Positions 1-9,770 of a stretch of 64,000 nt of DNA are shown here, in pieces. The translations under genes were made by a program, and so were the position numbers. A model generated the notes under the pieces. That model was given only the letters and a program-made list of their open reading frames with translations. It did no database searches and was not told where the DNA came from. Source of the stretch: Cycas panzhihuaensis (lineage: Eukaryota > Cycadophyta); assembly GCA_023213395.1 (NCBI GenBank), contig CM041465.1, positions 67,029,741-67,093,740 of the forward strand, in the 5' to 3' direction. Position 1 is the first letter of the stretch. Every line of letters begins with the position of its first letter.

Positions 1-793
1 GGTTTCTAGAGAGTTTCTCCACATAGGAGGCACATATTTGGATGTATTTGATGCGTTAAACTTAATGGTAATGTCCTTCTGTTGTTCGTGATTATTTTGA
101 TAGTAGGTGTCTTCTTGAAATTTGACATCCCTACTCAGTATAACTTTTCAGGATTTAGGATCATAAACTTTGTGAGATTTTGATGATTCACTATATCTAA
201 TAAAGATACATTTTACACTATGATCATCTAATTTAGTTCTTCTTTGGTCAGGGACGTGGGCATAGGCTAAACAGCCAAATACCTTAAGGTGACGGATACT
301 AGGTTTATAACCTGTCCATGCTTTTTCTGGTGTCTTCCACCTAACGGCTTTTGTAGAACATCGATTAAGTAAGTAGACTGTGGTATGGGTATTGACCCAA
401 AATTCATGGCCTAAGTTTTTATCTTTAAGCATACAACGTGCCATTTCTACGATAGTTCTGTTTTCCTTCGGCACACCATTTTGTTGTGGGGTGTAGGGGT
501 TGGTATGTTGTCACCTAATCCCATGTTGGATACGATAATCCTTGAAGATATTAGAGGTAAATTCTCCCCATTATCGATCTTAAGGAGAGGATATGATATC
601 CACTTTGTTGCTCAACGAAGGTTTTGAAGTCAACAAAGTGGTCAAATGCATCAGTTGTATTTGAGAAAGAACACCCAAGTCTTTCTTGTAAAGTCATCAA
701 TAAATGTAAGGAAATATTTGGCACACCGAAGGAGGGAGTGGCCATTGGGCCACAAATATCTGTGTATACGAGTTGAAGAGGCGGATGCGATGG
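1..793 (-). pseudogene. Copia integrase core of element A, frameshifted
   Basis: The integrase would insert the element's cDNA into the host genome. The best piece is a 108-residue open stretch (148-474) with copia integrase features: ENRTIVEMARCML, an AYLLNR-like block written VYLLNR, then KVFGCLAYAHVP and KCIFIRYS. The stretch at 551-745 covers the core upstream of it. The metal-binding Asp of the DNG block is readable only in another frame near 560-590, and the usual NGV-A-E-R catalytic Glu block is altered to GVPKEN by small deletions near 455-480. So the protein is broken by at least one frameshift and its third catalytic residue is in doubt. Reading continues off the window at position 1. 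Confidence 0.8.
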
Positions 794-1066
794 CTAAAGT
801 CCTGGAAAACTTTCTCTATGATGTTTTCCAAGAAGGCATCCCTCACACAACTCTTTATTAACATCAATAGGGGGCAAGCCATTAACCATATCTAATCTTT
901 TCATAAGGGCTAAACTGGTATAATTAAGATGACCGAAACGTCGATGCCATAGGTCACTATCCATAGTATTTGTGGTTCTAAGGGCATAAGTATCTGAGGG
1001 GGTGATAGTAAGTTTAAATAAATGATTTTTAGTCATGATACCCCTAGCAACAATAGCTTCATTTTA
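794..1066 (-). pseudogene. GAG-pre-integrase zinc-binding domain of element A
   Basis: The open stretch 794-1036 contains LWHRRFGHLNYTSLALM followed by CEGCLLGKHHRESFPG. This is the His-His-Cys-Cys (HX3H...CX2C) zinc domain that lies between protease and integrase in copia polyproteins. All four ligands are present. A stop separates it from the gag-protease frame on its right and another break separates it from the integrase core on its left, so it is a piece of a formerly continuous polyprotein. Confidence 0.8.
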
Positions 1067-2534
1067 TCATTTGTCTTTAATGACACATTCGCCGTTGTCA
1101 AAAATTATTTTATAATCTTGTTCCATCATCATCCTCTGATAGTAAGTTTTCCTTAAAGCAGGGACATATAGAACATCATTTAAATATTTATATTCACCAC
1201 TATCAGTCAATAAGGTAATGTTACCTTTTCCAATCGATTCGTGAGAGGTGTTGTCTCCAAACATAATAGACCCTTTCTTATTTATATCCAAAGTTTGAAA
1301 TAATTGTTCTTTATGGGTCATGTAGGTGGAACAACCAGAATCAATGTACCAACTATCGTCATCTTCTTCTAGGGCTGAAAAACTAGATAGAAATAACCTA
1401 TTGTTGATTTTAGATTCTGATGTATTTGGCACATGTCCTCTAGAGGGTGGTCCATGTTTTGAAAAATACTTATCTTCAGTGTGACCATTTCTACGACAAT
1501 AAGTGCAATATAGTTGATCTCTTTTTCCATAACTAAGGTTTTGATTCCTTGGTTGAGAGCGATCAAGGTTGAGAGGTCTCCCCCTTTCCTCATAGAATTG
1601 AGTATGATTATTTCTTAGTTGGTCACGATAGTTTTGAGGTGTTCTAGAAGGTTGTGGGTTCCCATGACAATGAGGACAACAAGAATGATTTCCAACTTGT
1701 CTTCGTTGGTTTGAGTTTCTTTGAGTGTTCGAATGTCTTGGAGAGTTTTCATATTGTGGGGGTCGTCCTTGTCTATTATGAGGAGTTTGGTATCGTGGAG
1801 GATTTTGTCTAGTTCCATTTCTAGGGTTTTTATCTTTTCGCCTTAGAGGAGATTCGTTTTGTTTTGAGGTGCCATCTTGAGAGTTAGGTTGAATGTTGGC
1901 CTTTGTAGCAAAGGCATGTTCTCGGGTTTCATTGGCAGCTTGTTGCTCTTCTATGAACATGAGCATAACAGTAAGTTGTTCTATTTTGAGGGTACTTAGG
2001 TCTTTAGATACATTAATACTTATAGCTACCATTTCAAAATGTCTAATGGCTCCTATACATCGAAGGATTCGTTCAACTACTCTTTGTTCGGTTAAGGTAT
2101 CCCCAAGGGACCTCATTTGGTTAACTATATCTTGAATCTTGGTCATAAATTCAGTTATTGATTCATGAGGCATCATACGTAAATTTTTGAACTTACTTCT
2201 TAAGTTTTATAGTTTAGAGGACGCGGCCCCTTCATTATATAGTCAGTAAAGTATCCCAAGCCTCTTTGGACTTAATGGATTCACTAACTCGTGGGAAAAC
2301 ATGATCTTCCAAAGCACAAAAAATAAGGGCTAAGGCTTCATTATCTTTTTTGACATTTTCTTTGTATGTAGTTTTTTTAGTATCAGTTGGATTTGATCCT
2401 AAGTCATTGTAATCGGTTCTTACTATATCCCACATCTCATTTGCTATGAGGATGGGCCTCATCCTCCTACTCCAGTTAAGAAAGTTATTTCCATCAAATT
2501 TAGGAATAATCATATTCCCAAAACTAGACGTCAT
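1067..2534 (-). pseudogene. gag: gag-protease of copia element A
   Basis: Gag would form the virus-like particle and bind the RNA; protease would cleave the polyprotein. The first 99 codons (2534-2235) start MTSSFGNMIIPKFDGNNFLNW, the usual start of copia gag (UBN2/Retrotran_gag family). A short deletion and a stop near 2180-2235 shift the frame, after which 369 codons (2176-1067) stay open. That frame has a charged, Asn/Gln/Arg-rich stretch, then a knuckle CTYCRRNGHTEDKY (residues 224-237) in which the last Cys has become Tyr, then the aspartic protease motif WYIDSGCSTYMT (Asp279-Ser-Gly) and the following FGDNTSHESIGKG. It is the best preserved coding region in the left third of the window. 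Confidence 0.88.
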
Positions 2535-4967
2535 TTTAAATTAAAGTTGTATAAAATGTGATAAATACAATAAAAAATATTTGAATGTAAAAAATTTGAA
2601 AGAACTTAAATGAAAGAAATTATTTCCAAATATATATTCCAAGGTTTTCAAAAGTTTGAACAAATGAATTAGGACCTAGAAAGGCTACTAGGCTCTAAGT
2701 TTATGTTTCTCTGGGCAACCTTTGGTTCTTTATTACATCGATGGCGCCTTGCGGATGGTAAAAGCAGGACCCTTTATCTTTGGTATGGGCGCTAGGCTCT
2801 ATATACCTCAGTACGTGGGCTGCTAAGAAGGCTTTGACACCCCACTGAATTGTTGGTCCACCGCACGGTTATGCCTAACGATGATCTAGCGGTGAAGGTT
2901 CTCGAACCAAGGCACTCACCCTCTCCAAGTCTAGTCTTGGTCTCCAAACACCATAAAATGAAAAGGTTCTGCACCTCAGCCTGCCATCGTATACACTGGC
3001 TAATGGTCATGTCCTCATCCAATATGAGTAGGCCGATTAGCGTGTGCGGGGTGGTAACTTCAGGGGTCCTAATCGTTCCCCTTGCAAGGCTGGAAAAAAG
3101 GTGTGGTTCAATTTGGAATTATCTTATTTAATGTGGAAACTAATCTATTTAGCAATGTGGTCTTGCTTAGAAAAAGAAAAATTCCTTTGATAACAACAAA
3201 AAAAATGCTCTAAGCAAGATGAAATGAAAATTTTTACAAAAACTCTTTTTGCTTTTTTTTCAAAAAAAATATAATGTCCTTCAAACAAATGTAATATGCT
3301 TTTGAAAAGAAATGCAATTTTCCTTTTATAAGTGCAAGAAAGATGACATTTTTCAAAAACTTTGATACACTTTTAAAGTATAATGATCAATAAGAGAGTA
3401 ATGATGCGATTGAAAGCAAACTTAAAAAAAAAATTCACTTATGTAAGACTTGAAATAAACTTTTGAGAATAAATAGTTTTCAAAAAGATGCCAATTTCTC
3501 AAATGAGTAATATAAATCTTCAATGTAAAAAAAACTTTTTATGTAAGAACAACTTTTCTTTGAGAAAAAATATATATTGCCTTATAAACAAATGCTAGTT
3601 CAAAACAATGTAAAATATTTGTAAAAAGATCGAGCAGAAACTTTGAGTAAATGAAATATGAACTAGAATTTTCTTTAAAATTTTGAGAGAATACAAGCTT
3701 GTTAGGATGTATGTATATGCTCAACTTTAACAGATTGAAAACTATATTGAATAATGTCAAAATAGCTTAAAATTTTATCAATATGTAGATTAATGAGGTG
3801 TGAATCCAATGAAACAAACAGTTTTGAAAATGGGTACCAATAAATCATGTTTTGAATGAGGCAAAGGAATGGACCTCCTTGTGGAGCCTAACAGGAGCAG
3901 GGTAGGCAAAAATCGCATAAAAATACTAATTAACCTTTAGAAAAAGTTGAACAAAAGACCAAATATTATTTATGAAGTAATCAATATTCTTCCAATTGAA
4001 AATTTTAAAAAATATATTAAAAGAAGATGTAAAAAACAGTAGATTTAGGCCAATAGGATACCTCAACTTTGACTGATTTGAAATATAAGAAAAATGTGTC
4101 AAAATATATAGAAAAATATGTCAAAATGAAGGGAAATGAGTCAGCTTCACAACGAAGCTGACGGAATTGAAATCTAATAAAAAATGTAAAAGTTATAGTG
4201 AAAAATGTAACAAGTGTCTTTATGGAGAATATTATAAAACAGGTAAAAACCAACTAAATTCCTTATTTCAGCGATTAAAAAATTAGTGAAGATGAATTTA
4301 AAAAATTGAAGTAAAAAATGGGTATTAAAGTTTATATGACATAAATCACTATAGAGAAAATTTGGGCACAAAATAGTTTACCAGAAATAAATGATAGCCA
4401 GTTCTAAAACCGATTTTGTTAAAAATGCAAAAATTGTTGAAATTTTGAAAGTCTAATGTTAAAAAGGTCGAAACAAGGTCAAATGGGCACCAAATTGGTC
4501 TTATGACCAGTCGAAATCGGTGTACAGAAAATTTTTGATCTATTGGCGCAGGTTTCGTCTGAAACCGATGAGCCAGAGTGAAGTTATGGCCACAAAAGCG
4601 CCAATAACTCTATAAAAAATAAAATTTAAAAAAAAATAAAGTTTAAAAATTTTAAAAAATTCTTTAAAAAATGAGTCTGAAGATGGACTGAGCTGGGATT
4701 AAACCCAAGACCAGTCAAAAATTAGAGACCTCCGATGCCAGGAGGGTGAACACGCTCGTCGAGAACAGAAAATAAAAAATTTAAAACTAGTTCAAACTTA
4801 GATCTGAAAAGACTATTAATTAAGTTCAAGATTTTTAAAACCATAATAGACAGCAGAGAAAATATACAATGATTGAATGACGGAAAACGCTAAAATATAT
4901 AAATGCGAAGCGCTTTAATGGATAGCGATTATATAAACGCAAAATGGAAATATATATAATGATTATC

Positions 4968-5061
4968 GAATATGACAATGCAATAATACAGCCGAATATC
5001 ACAACGCATCAACGGAATATGACAATATAATAATACAGCCGAATATCACTACGCATCAACG
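4968..5061. repeat. Tandem duplication, two 47-bp units
   Basis: Two head-to-tail 47-bp units (4968-5014 and 5015-5061) begin gaatatgacaat and end acgcatcaacg. They differ at only a few positions. They lie in the leader of element A. Confidence 0.9.
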
Positions 5062-5091
5062 GAACAAAGGTTGAAACAAAGGCGAAACGGA

Positions 5092-5217
5092 CGCTAGCAG
5101 AGCAGACCGAGACGTAGACGGACGGGGGCAAGAGGCAGCAGATGAGCGTTAGTAGAGTAGAGAGACTGAGACGTATAGTCACGGAGGCAACATTGAAATG
5201 GAGAGACAACAGATGGG
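5092..5217. repeat. Diverged tandem repeat, 55- and 71-bp units
   Basis: Units start cgctagcagag (5092) and cgttagtagag (5147) and end cagatgag / cagatggg; a third unit starts at 5218 (cgctagtaacc) and breaks off. The second unit carries about 16 extra bases. It belongs to the same CpG-rich leader block as the 47-bp repeat. Confidence 0.65.
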
Positions 5218-6104
5218 CGCTAGTAACCTGGGCTGTGTACTAGCAGTAATGATCAACGGAACAGAACGGAAATGAAAGAACAGCACCCCCGAGGCGAATA
5301 CAATCAACGCCGGAGCATGGAGCGCCAAACAGAAACGGAAGTCACGTGGAATGTACAGGGCGAGAAGCTGAGACCCATGAAGGGAAACCGAGACTGGCCA
5401 CCGAGACGGAGGGATATGCATGGAACGAATGCACAGACGCAAACCGAGATTGGCTTATATGCCACAAAATCCCAAACGGGAGCCTGAAAGGTCGGAGGGG
5501 ACGAGCCTGGACAGAAGGGCGCAGGCCGAGGCCCAGCAGGCGGGGTGTTTAGACGGAGAGCCTTGACGGAGAGTGTATAGGCGAGACGGAGAGAGAATTG
5601 ACACGGAGCGAAGAAAGTAGATGCAAATACGGAAACGGAAATAGGCATGCACGGCACAGAGGACGGATAGATGGAGCAGGTATGAAACACGGGCTAATAA
5701 CAACACAGTAATTAATGGCAAACAAAGAAGAACAAGGAATATATAATGACAAATATAAATAATGAATAATATAATGACAGAATCAATATATAAAAACTGA
5801 ATAATGGATCTAAGGACAGCTAATAATCCAGTACAGAAGATCAAAGTATAAAGTAAAAGGCATATATCAAAACATTTATTTATTTATATGTTTGAAAAAA
5901 TAAAAAAATAAAACAAAGAACCTAGTTTCCGTATGGAGTACAAACTTCTGAGCGGGAGAACTTCCTTCATGGTGGATGAAATTCAGATCCGTCTTCTCCA
6001 GCGGATAGGTGAGCTCGCCAGAATCTCAACGAGCAGTCATATAGATATGTTTCGCCAGGCGATTAAGCAACTAAAACCAGAAAATAGACAATAGTATCAC
6101 CGTG

Positions 6105-6116
6105 GCTCTGATACCA
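6105..6116 (-). other. Primer binding site of element A
   Basis: On the minus strand this reads TGGTATCAGAGC, complementary to the 3' end of plant initiator tRNA-Met, followed by CACGG. It lies two bases (TT) inside the LTR end, as is usual for copia elements, and primes minus-strand DNA synthesis. Confidence 0.92.
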
Positions 6117-6118
6117 AA

Positions 6119-6283
6119 TGATGGAGCCGGAGGAGCAGAGCAGGACATCATAACATTCTCATCTTGAGTACAACGATAATTTTCAATAGAATGGCGGTGT
6201 TAATAAACACCAGGGAGGTATTCCCAACCCTTAAATAGAGAATTCGGGGAGGCCTCGGGCGCCATCACCCTAGCTGCACAACA
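6119..6283 (-). repeat. 5' LTR of element A (right edge uncertain)
   Basis: The minus strand ends CTCCATCA just before the primer site, giving a firm inner edge. A TATA-like CTATTTAAGGG lies at about 6224-6234, so the RNA start should be just downstream. I place the outer edge at 6283, where the minus strand reads TGTTGTGCAGC, giving a short LTR of 165 bp. The U3 would then be only about 45 bp, so the LTR may reach as far as about 6440 and include the inverted repeat at 6383-6416. The second LTR is outside the window, so this cannot be settled here. Confidence 0.6.
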
Positions 6284-6382
6284 ATTAAGGTTAGTTTGAA
6301 AAAATATTAAAAATAAATAACGGTGATATGTACCTCAAATGAGTGGTTGGTCTGAGCGGCTATTGAATGGCTCAAGGTGCCC

Positions 6383-6416
6383 TAGGGGCCCTCAAAGGCA
6401 GCTTTGAGGGGCCCTA
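6383..6416. repeat. 15-bp inverted repeat, strong hairpin
   Basis: Arms 6383-6397 and 6402-6416 pair (taggggccctcaaag with ctttgaggggcccta) around a 4-base loop, with one imperfect position in the GC core. It is a GC-rich structure in AT-rich DNA, next to or within the U3 of element A. Confidence 0.8.
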
Positions 6417-6639
6417 AGTGCTCTAGTACACGTACATTAGGATTATTCCCAACATTCAGCCATGTTGTGAAGGGAGAAGATGGAAAAAAAGGAATTGTCA
6501 TAGGTGGTGGTATATTATGTAGGGGTGGCTTCATATGTTTAGGTAGAGAAGTGGTTACATGAGGTGAAACTAAGGCAACTTTAGATGAAGGTAAATGCAA
6601 GACTTAAGAAAAATGACATTCATTTGAAAGCAAAGGATA

Positions 6640-7400
6640 TGAATTAGGTTCTTAAACTAAATAATATTCTTCAAAAGATTAATTAAGATCTAACATTTTT
6701 TTCTTTAGAAGATTTAGACATTTAAGTTAAACCAATGTAATAAGAAAAGAATAAGGAGAACCTAGTTTGAAGGGAATGATTTCAATCATATCAACATCTT
6801 TTACTTCTCCTTGAGGAGAGGTAGTTACAATGGTGAAATATTATTCTAAACCCAAAGATAAAAAAGGGTACTATGAAGGATTAGAGGAGTCACCAGGTTT
6901 AGAAATAGTCTCAATAAGAGGCATCAATCGCTTGATCAGTTTAGGTCTACGCTTCATAATTTTTAATTCTTCCTCATGAACGAATTGAAGTTATAGAAGA
7001 GCAAATAGTAGCCATTTAGGTAATCTAAGGCCTATCTAAAAGGATGTTATACTCTAAATTAAGGTCAATAAAGGTCAATTCAACGTAAATTATTTTACCT
7101 TCCAAGGTCAAAGGTAAAGTGACTTGACGAAGTGGAGTTTTTTTATTTTTATCATAACCTTAGCAAATCTATTTATAAGGATCAAAGATAGAAATCTAAA
7201 CCTTCAACTAGGAAAAGAGGGATAACATTAACAGATGAACTCTCATCAATGATAACACATCAAATGTTTCTATTATCCTTGATAATTTCAATTTAAGACA
7301 AGGGAATATCATTAGGAGCATGGTTAATTTGAGAAGGCATCATAGCTAAGTCAAAGGAGAGGACAAAACCAAATGATCTAACAAAGGCATGAACTCCCAA
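6640..7400 (-). pseudogene. Gypsy protease region of element L
   Basis: The minus strand at about 7210-7260 encodes IIDESSSVNVIPLFLVEGL, matching the retropepsin motif (I-D-G-S/G-S-x-N-V) of Tat/Athila elements, but with Glu in place of the Gly after the catalytic Asp. Upstream in the same frame is GVHAFVRSFGFVLSFDLA. The following region to about 6640 reads as a continuation toward reverse transcriptase but has many stops. Inactive. Confidence 0.6.
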
Positions 7401-8119
7401 TGTATCAAACAATAACTAGAATTTCTTGGGAAAATACTTCAATAAATCAATAACTAATATGCTAGTAGGAATACTCTTAAACTCATCAACCAAAGAAAAT
7501 AATCCATCCCTTAAACTAGAAGGAATAGATTGAAACTTAATAAGATGAGGGGGAACAAGAGGCAAAAAGTCATGATTTTTTATTATAAAATCATTAAATG
7601 ATTTAGAAGGACCTAAACTCTTTATAGTCTCAACCATATTTATAGTTCTTTTACTTTTACCACCTTTAAGAGTTGTGTAAGTTTGGCTATTTACTTTGCT
7701 AAAGTAATAAAGGTAGGTAATTTCTTTGATGAATGAGGGTTAGAAGTTTCAGCTTCAACACTTTCTATCTATTTTGACTTACCCTTCTTGCCTTTATCTT
7801 CTTTGTAGTCATGTTGAGGTAATAGATCTTTATGAGTCAATTAATCTTAAGAAGATTTAGAAGTTTGATTTGTTTGAATAGTAGTCTTTTGATTCATTGC
7901 TTGAACCATGTGACATTAACTCCTATCATGGGCATTGATTTAGTAAAAAGAGCACCATTTAGTCTTCCTCATAGGAGGAAAGGGTATGCATTGGTTTTGT
8001 CACTTTCAACCCTCAGTAAGGTGAATAACGTTTTCTTCTTAACTAGGAGGATTAGGAGAAGAGTCATTAATACACAACTTAAAATTGATTGCATGCTCCA
8101 ATGATTTAATTGAAGAAGT

Positions 8120-8760
8120 CAAGTCATCATAAGTTGGTTTAGAATGAGATGATTTGGGTGCTTTAACTAATTCTTTTAAAGTAATCAATTACCAACTTTA
8201 TTACTACCCACTTAGATTTGAAAGGTATATAAAGTAAGACATTGATCAATAGTTTCATCATATATTTAAGGACCTAGATTGAGTACCTCAAGATGGATAT
8301 GAGATCTCAAAGCATTAATAAACAAGTCAAAGAGAGGATTAGAATCTAATTAAAAATAGCATGTATGAACCTTATCTTAAAATCTTCTTGTAAAATCTCT
8401 TAAAGTTTTATCATGATTCTGTTTAATAGTCAATAGTAATTTAATCCTAGATTCAAAGGGTCGTATAACATCAAAGTAATTAATAAAACAATCTATTAAT
8501 TATTGGAATGCAAGGATGGAGATAGAATGAAGGTAATAATACCACTTCAAAGCATCATCTTGAAGTGATTTATAGAATAATCATATTATGACTTAATCAC
8601 ATGGCATGAAGTTAGTACATACAAGCATAAATACTTGTATATGGGATGTTAGATCTTAGAAAGATTCACTTAAGAACTTGGGAAGTTCAGGTAGGAAAGG
8701 AGGTATGGGAAATAATAGGACCTCTTATGGAAAAGAAGACATCATATAATCTAAGAAAAA
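8120..8760 (-). pseudogene. gag: Gypsy gag of element L, core
   Basis: Near 8536-8583 the minus strand encodes LFYKSLQDDALKWYYYL, followed by FINYFDVIRPFESR and DKTLRDFTRRF. This is the retrotransposon gag core (LFPxSL...AxxWF...F...F) of plant gypsy elements. The same landmarks occur in element J, so L and J are members of one lineage. Frame breaks and stops are frequent. The N-terminal part lies on the far side of element B at 14963-15300. Confidence 0.7.
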
Positions 8761-9382
8761 TTTCCTTAGTCTTGATGTTGTAGAACATTCAGGCAAGGAT
8801 GAAGGTGAAGGAATTAAAGAGGAAGTAGGCCATTATTCATAGGAAGTAGGATGAGTTGGGGGAAATTGAGTGGGATTAAACCATATTTCTAGATTAACTA
8901 TCGAATTATTTTATAGGAACTTTACGAAATGTGGGATTAAGATTATAAGTCAAAGTATACTATCGAAATGGCATGGGAATATAAGATGAGGAAGAAGAAT
9001 TAACTATTAAAGTGACCTAGAATTGAGTGGAAGCAACTTGAGGATGAAGAATGTAAGGGTTAGAGGTAGGATTAAATGATGGTATATGATTATTTGGTCT
9101 AGAAGAAGGAGGTACAAGCATAACTCATTGAGGAATAATCCTATGTATAAGCACTTGTTGATAAGCTTAAGAAGGAATAAAAGCATATTACATAGAAATT
9201 AACTTTCCTGCATTTGAAGGAGTTGGTTTAAGTATCAAAGTTGATGGACCAACATAAAGGAGAAGAGGATGCTCTTAGAGTAGACAAGTGAGATGGTAAA
9301 GGAGAGTGACTCACCTTAGGAGTACCAGATGGCTTATCCTGTATTGACATGTATTCCTCATAAAGTAGATCAAACTGATGAT

Positions 9383-9387
9383 GATGG
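9383..9387 (+). repeat. Target-site duplication of B, left copy
   Basis: gatgg lies directly before the 5' LTR; the same five bases follow the 3' LTR at 14958-14962. Confidence 0.9.
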
Positions 9388-9756
9388 TGTTGGGGTTAAT
9401 GATTATCACCCCACTCCCACCTTTCACACAAGAGTGCACACCCCACTCCCAACAATTCACACATGTGGGTGCTCACATATGAAGGTAAGTATAAGGTAAG
9501 GTTAAAGTTAATTTGAGTTAAGTTATGTAATATTTTATTATTGTTTGAATTCTAGGGATTGAGGAGTTTCCCTCCTCTCCCAAATTATATATTTGGAGGG
9601 GTGTGCAACCCTAAGATCTTTAAACACTGCCTATATTGGAAATTTGCTATGTACTTACCCAAATATGGATTAAATACAAAGTCTTATGTGTTTATGCAAT
9701 AATGTTTGATTGTTTGATTATGCTTTACTCTATCTCCATCATTTTATGATCCTTCA
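9388..9756 (+). repeat. 5' LTR of element B
   Basis: Starts TGTTGGGGTTAATGA and ends GATCCTTCA. It matches 14576-14957 along its length; the inner edge is followed by the primer site. Landmarks shared by both LTRs include ATATTTGGAGGGGTGTGCAA and TTTATGCAATAAT. Confidence 0.92.
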
Positions 9757-9758
9757 TT

Positions 9759-9770
9759 TGGTATAAAATC
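9759..9770 (+). other. Primer binding site of B, decayed
   Basis: TGGTATAAAATC, two bases after the LTR, compared with the usual TGGTATCAGAGC. The first six bases and the spacing fit; the rest has changed. Confidence 0.75.

Larger units (their letters stand above)
2535..6104 (-). other. Long 5' leader of element A (no gene)
   Basis: About 3.6 kb separates the primer site from gag; most copia elements have well under 0.5 kb. No convincing protein is encoded; the short open frames are low-complexity. The part at 3660-3900, read on the minus strand, resembles 12870-13080 in the leader of element B, including a block around cttaacaggagcct, so leaders of A and B are related. The part 4850-5700 is purine-rich on the plus strand, CpG-rich and contains tandem repeats. 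The part 2700-3090 is also less AT-rich than its surroundings. Confidence 0.6.
1..6283 (-). mobile_element. Ty1/copia LTR retrotransposon A, 5' part (cut by window edge)
   Basis: Reading the minus strand from right to left, the order is LTR end, tRNA-Met primer site, a 3.6-kb leader, gag, zinc knuckle, protease, pre-integrase domain and integrase. This is the copia order. Reverse transcriptase, RNase H and the 3' LTR would lie left of position 1. The coding part has few stops and the LTR and leader are rich in CpG compared with the rest of the window, which suggests a younger insertion. It abuts gypsy fragment L on its right and probably inserted into it; the target duplication cannot be checked because the other end is missing. 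Confidence 0.85.
6284..9387 (-). mobile_element. Ty3/gypsy element L, fragment 1 (pol start, protease, gag)
   Basis: Read on the minus strand this stretch carries decayed gag and protease of a gypsy element of the Tat/Athila kind, with stops about every 20-40 codons. Its gag closely resembles that of element J at 54000-55560. It is cut on the left by element A and on the right by the insertion of element B at the duplicated site gatgg. Beyond B the same element resumes at 14958. Confidence 0.7.

Noticed and set aside
5304-5844. Two overlapping open frames of about 128 codons on the minus strand
   Set aside because: They arise from a stop-poor, pyrimidine-rich strand of the repeat island in A's leader; composition is low-complexity and no domain is seen.
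6345-6420. tRNA-like start (gagtggttggtctgagcgg) near 6345
   Set aside because: No B-box, acceptor stem or matching T-arm follows, so it is not a tRNA gene.
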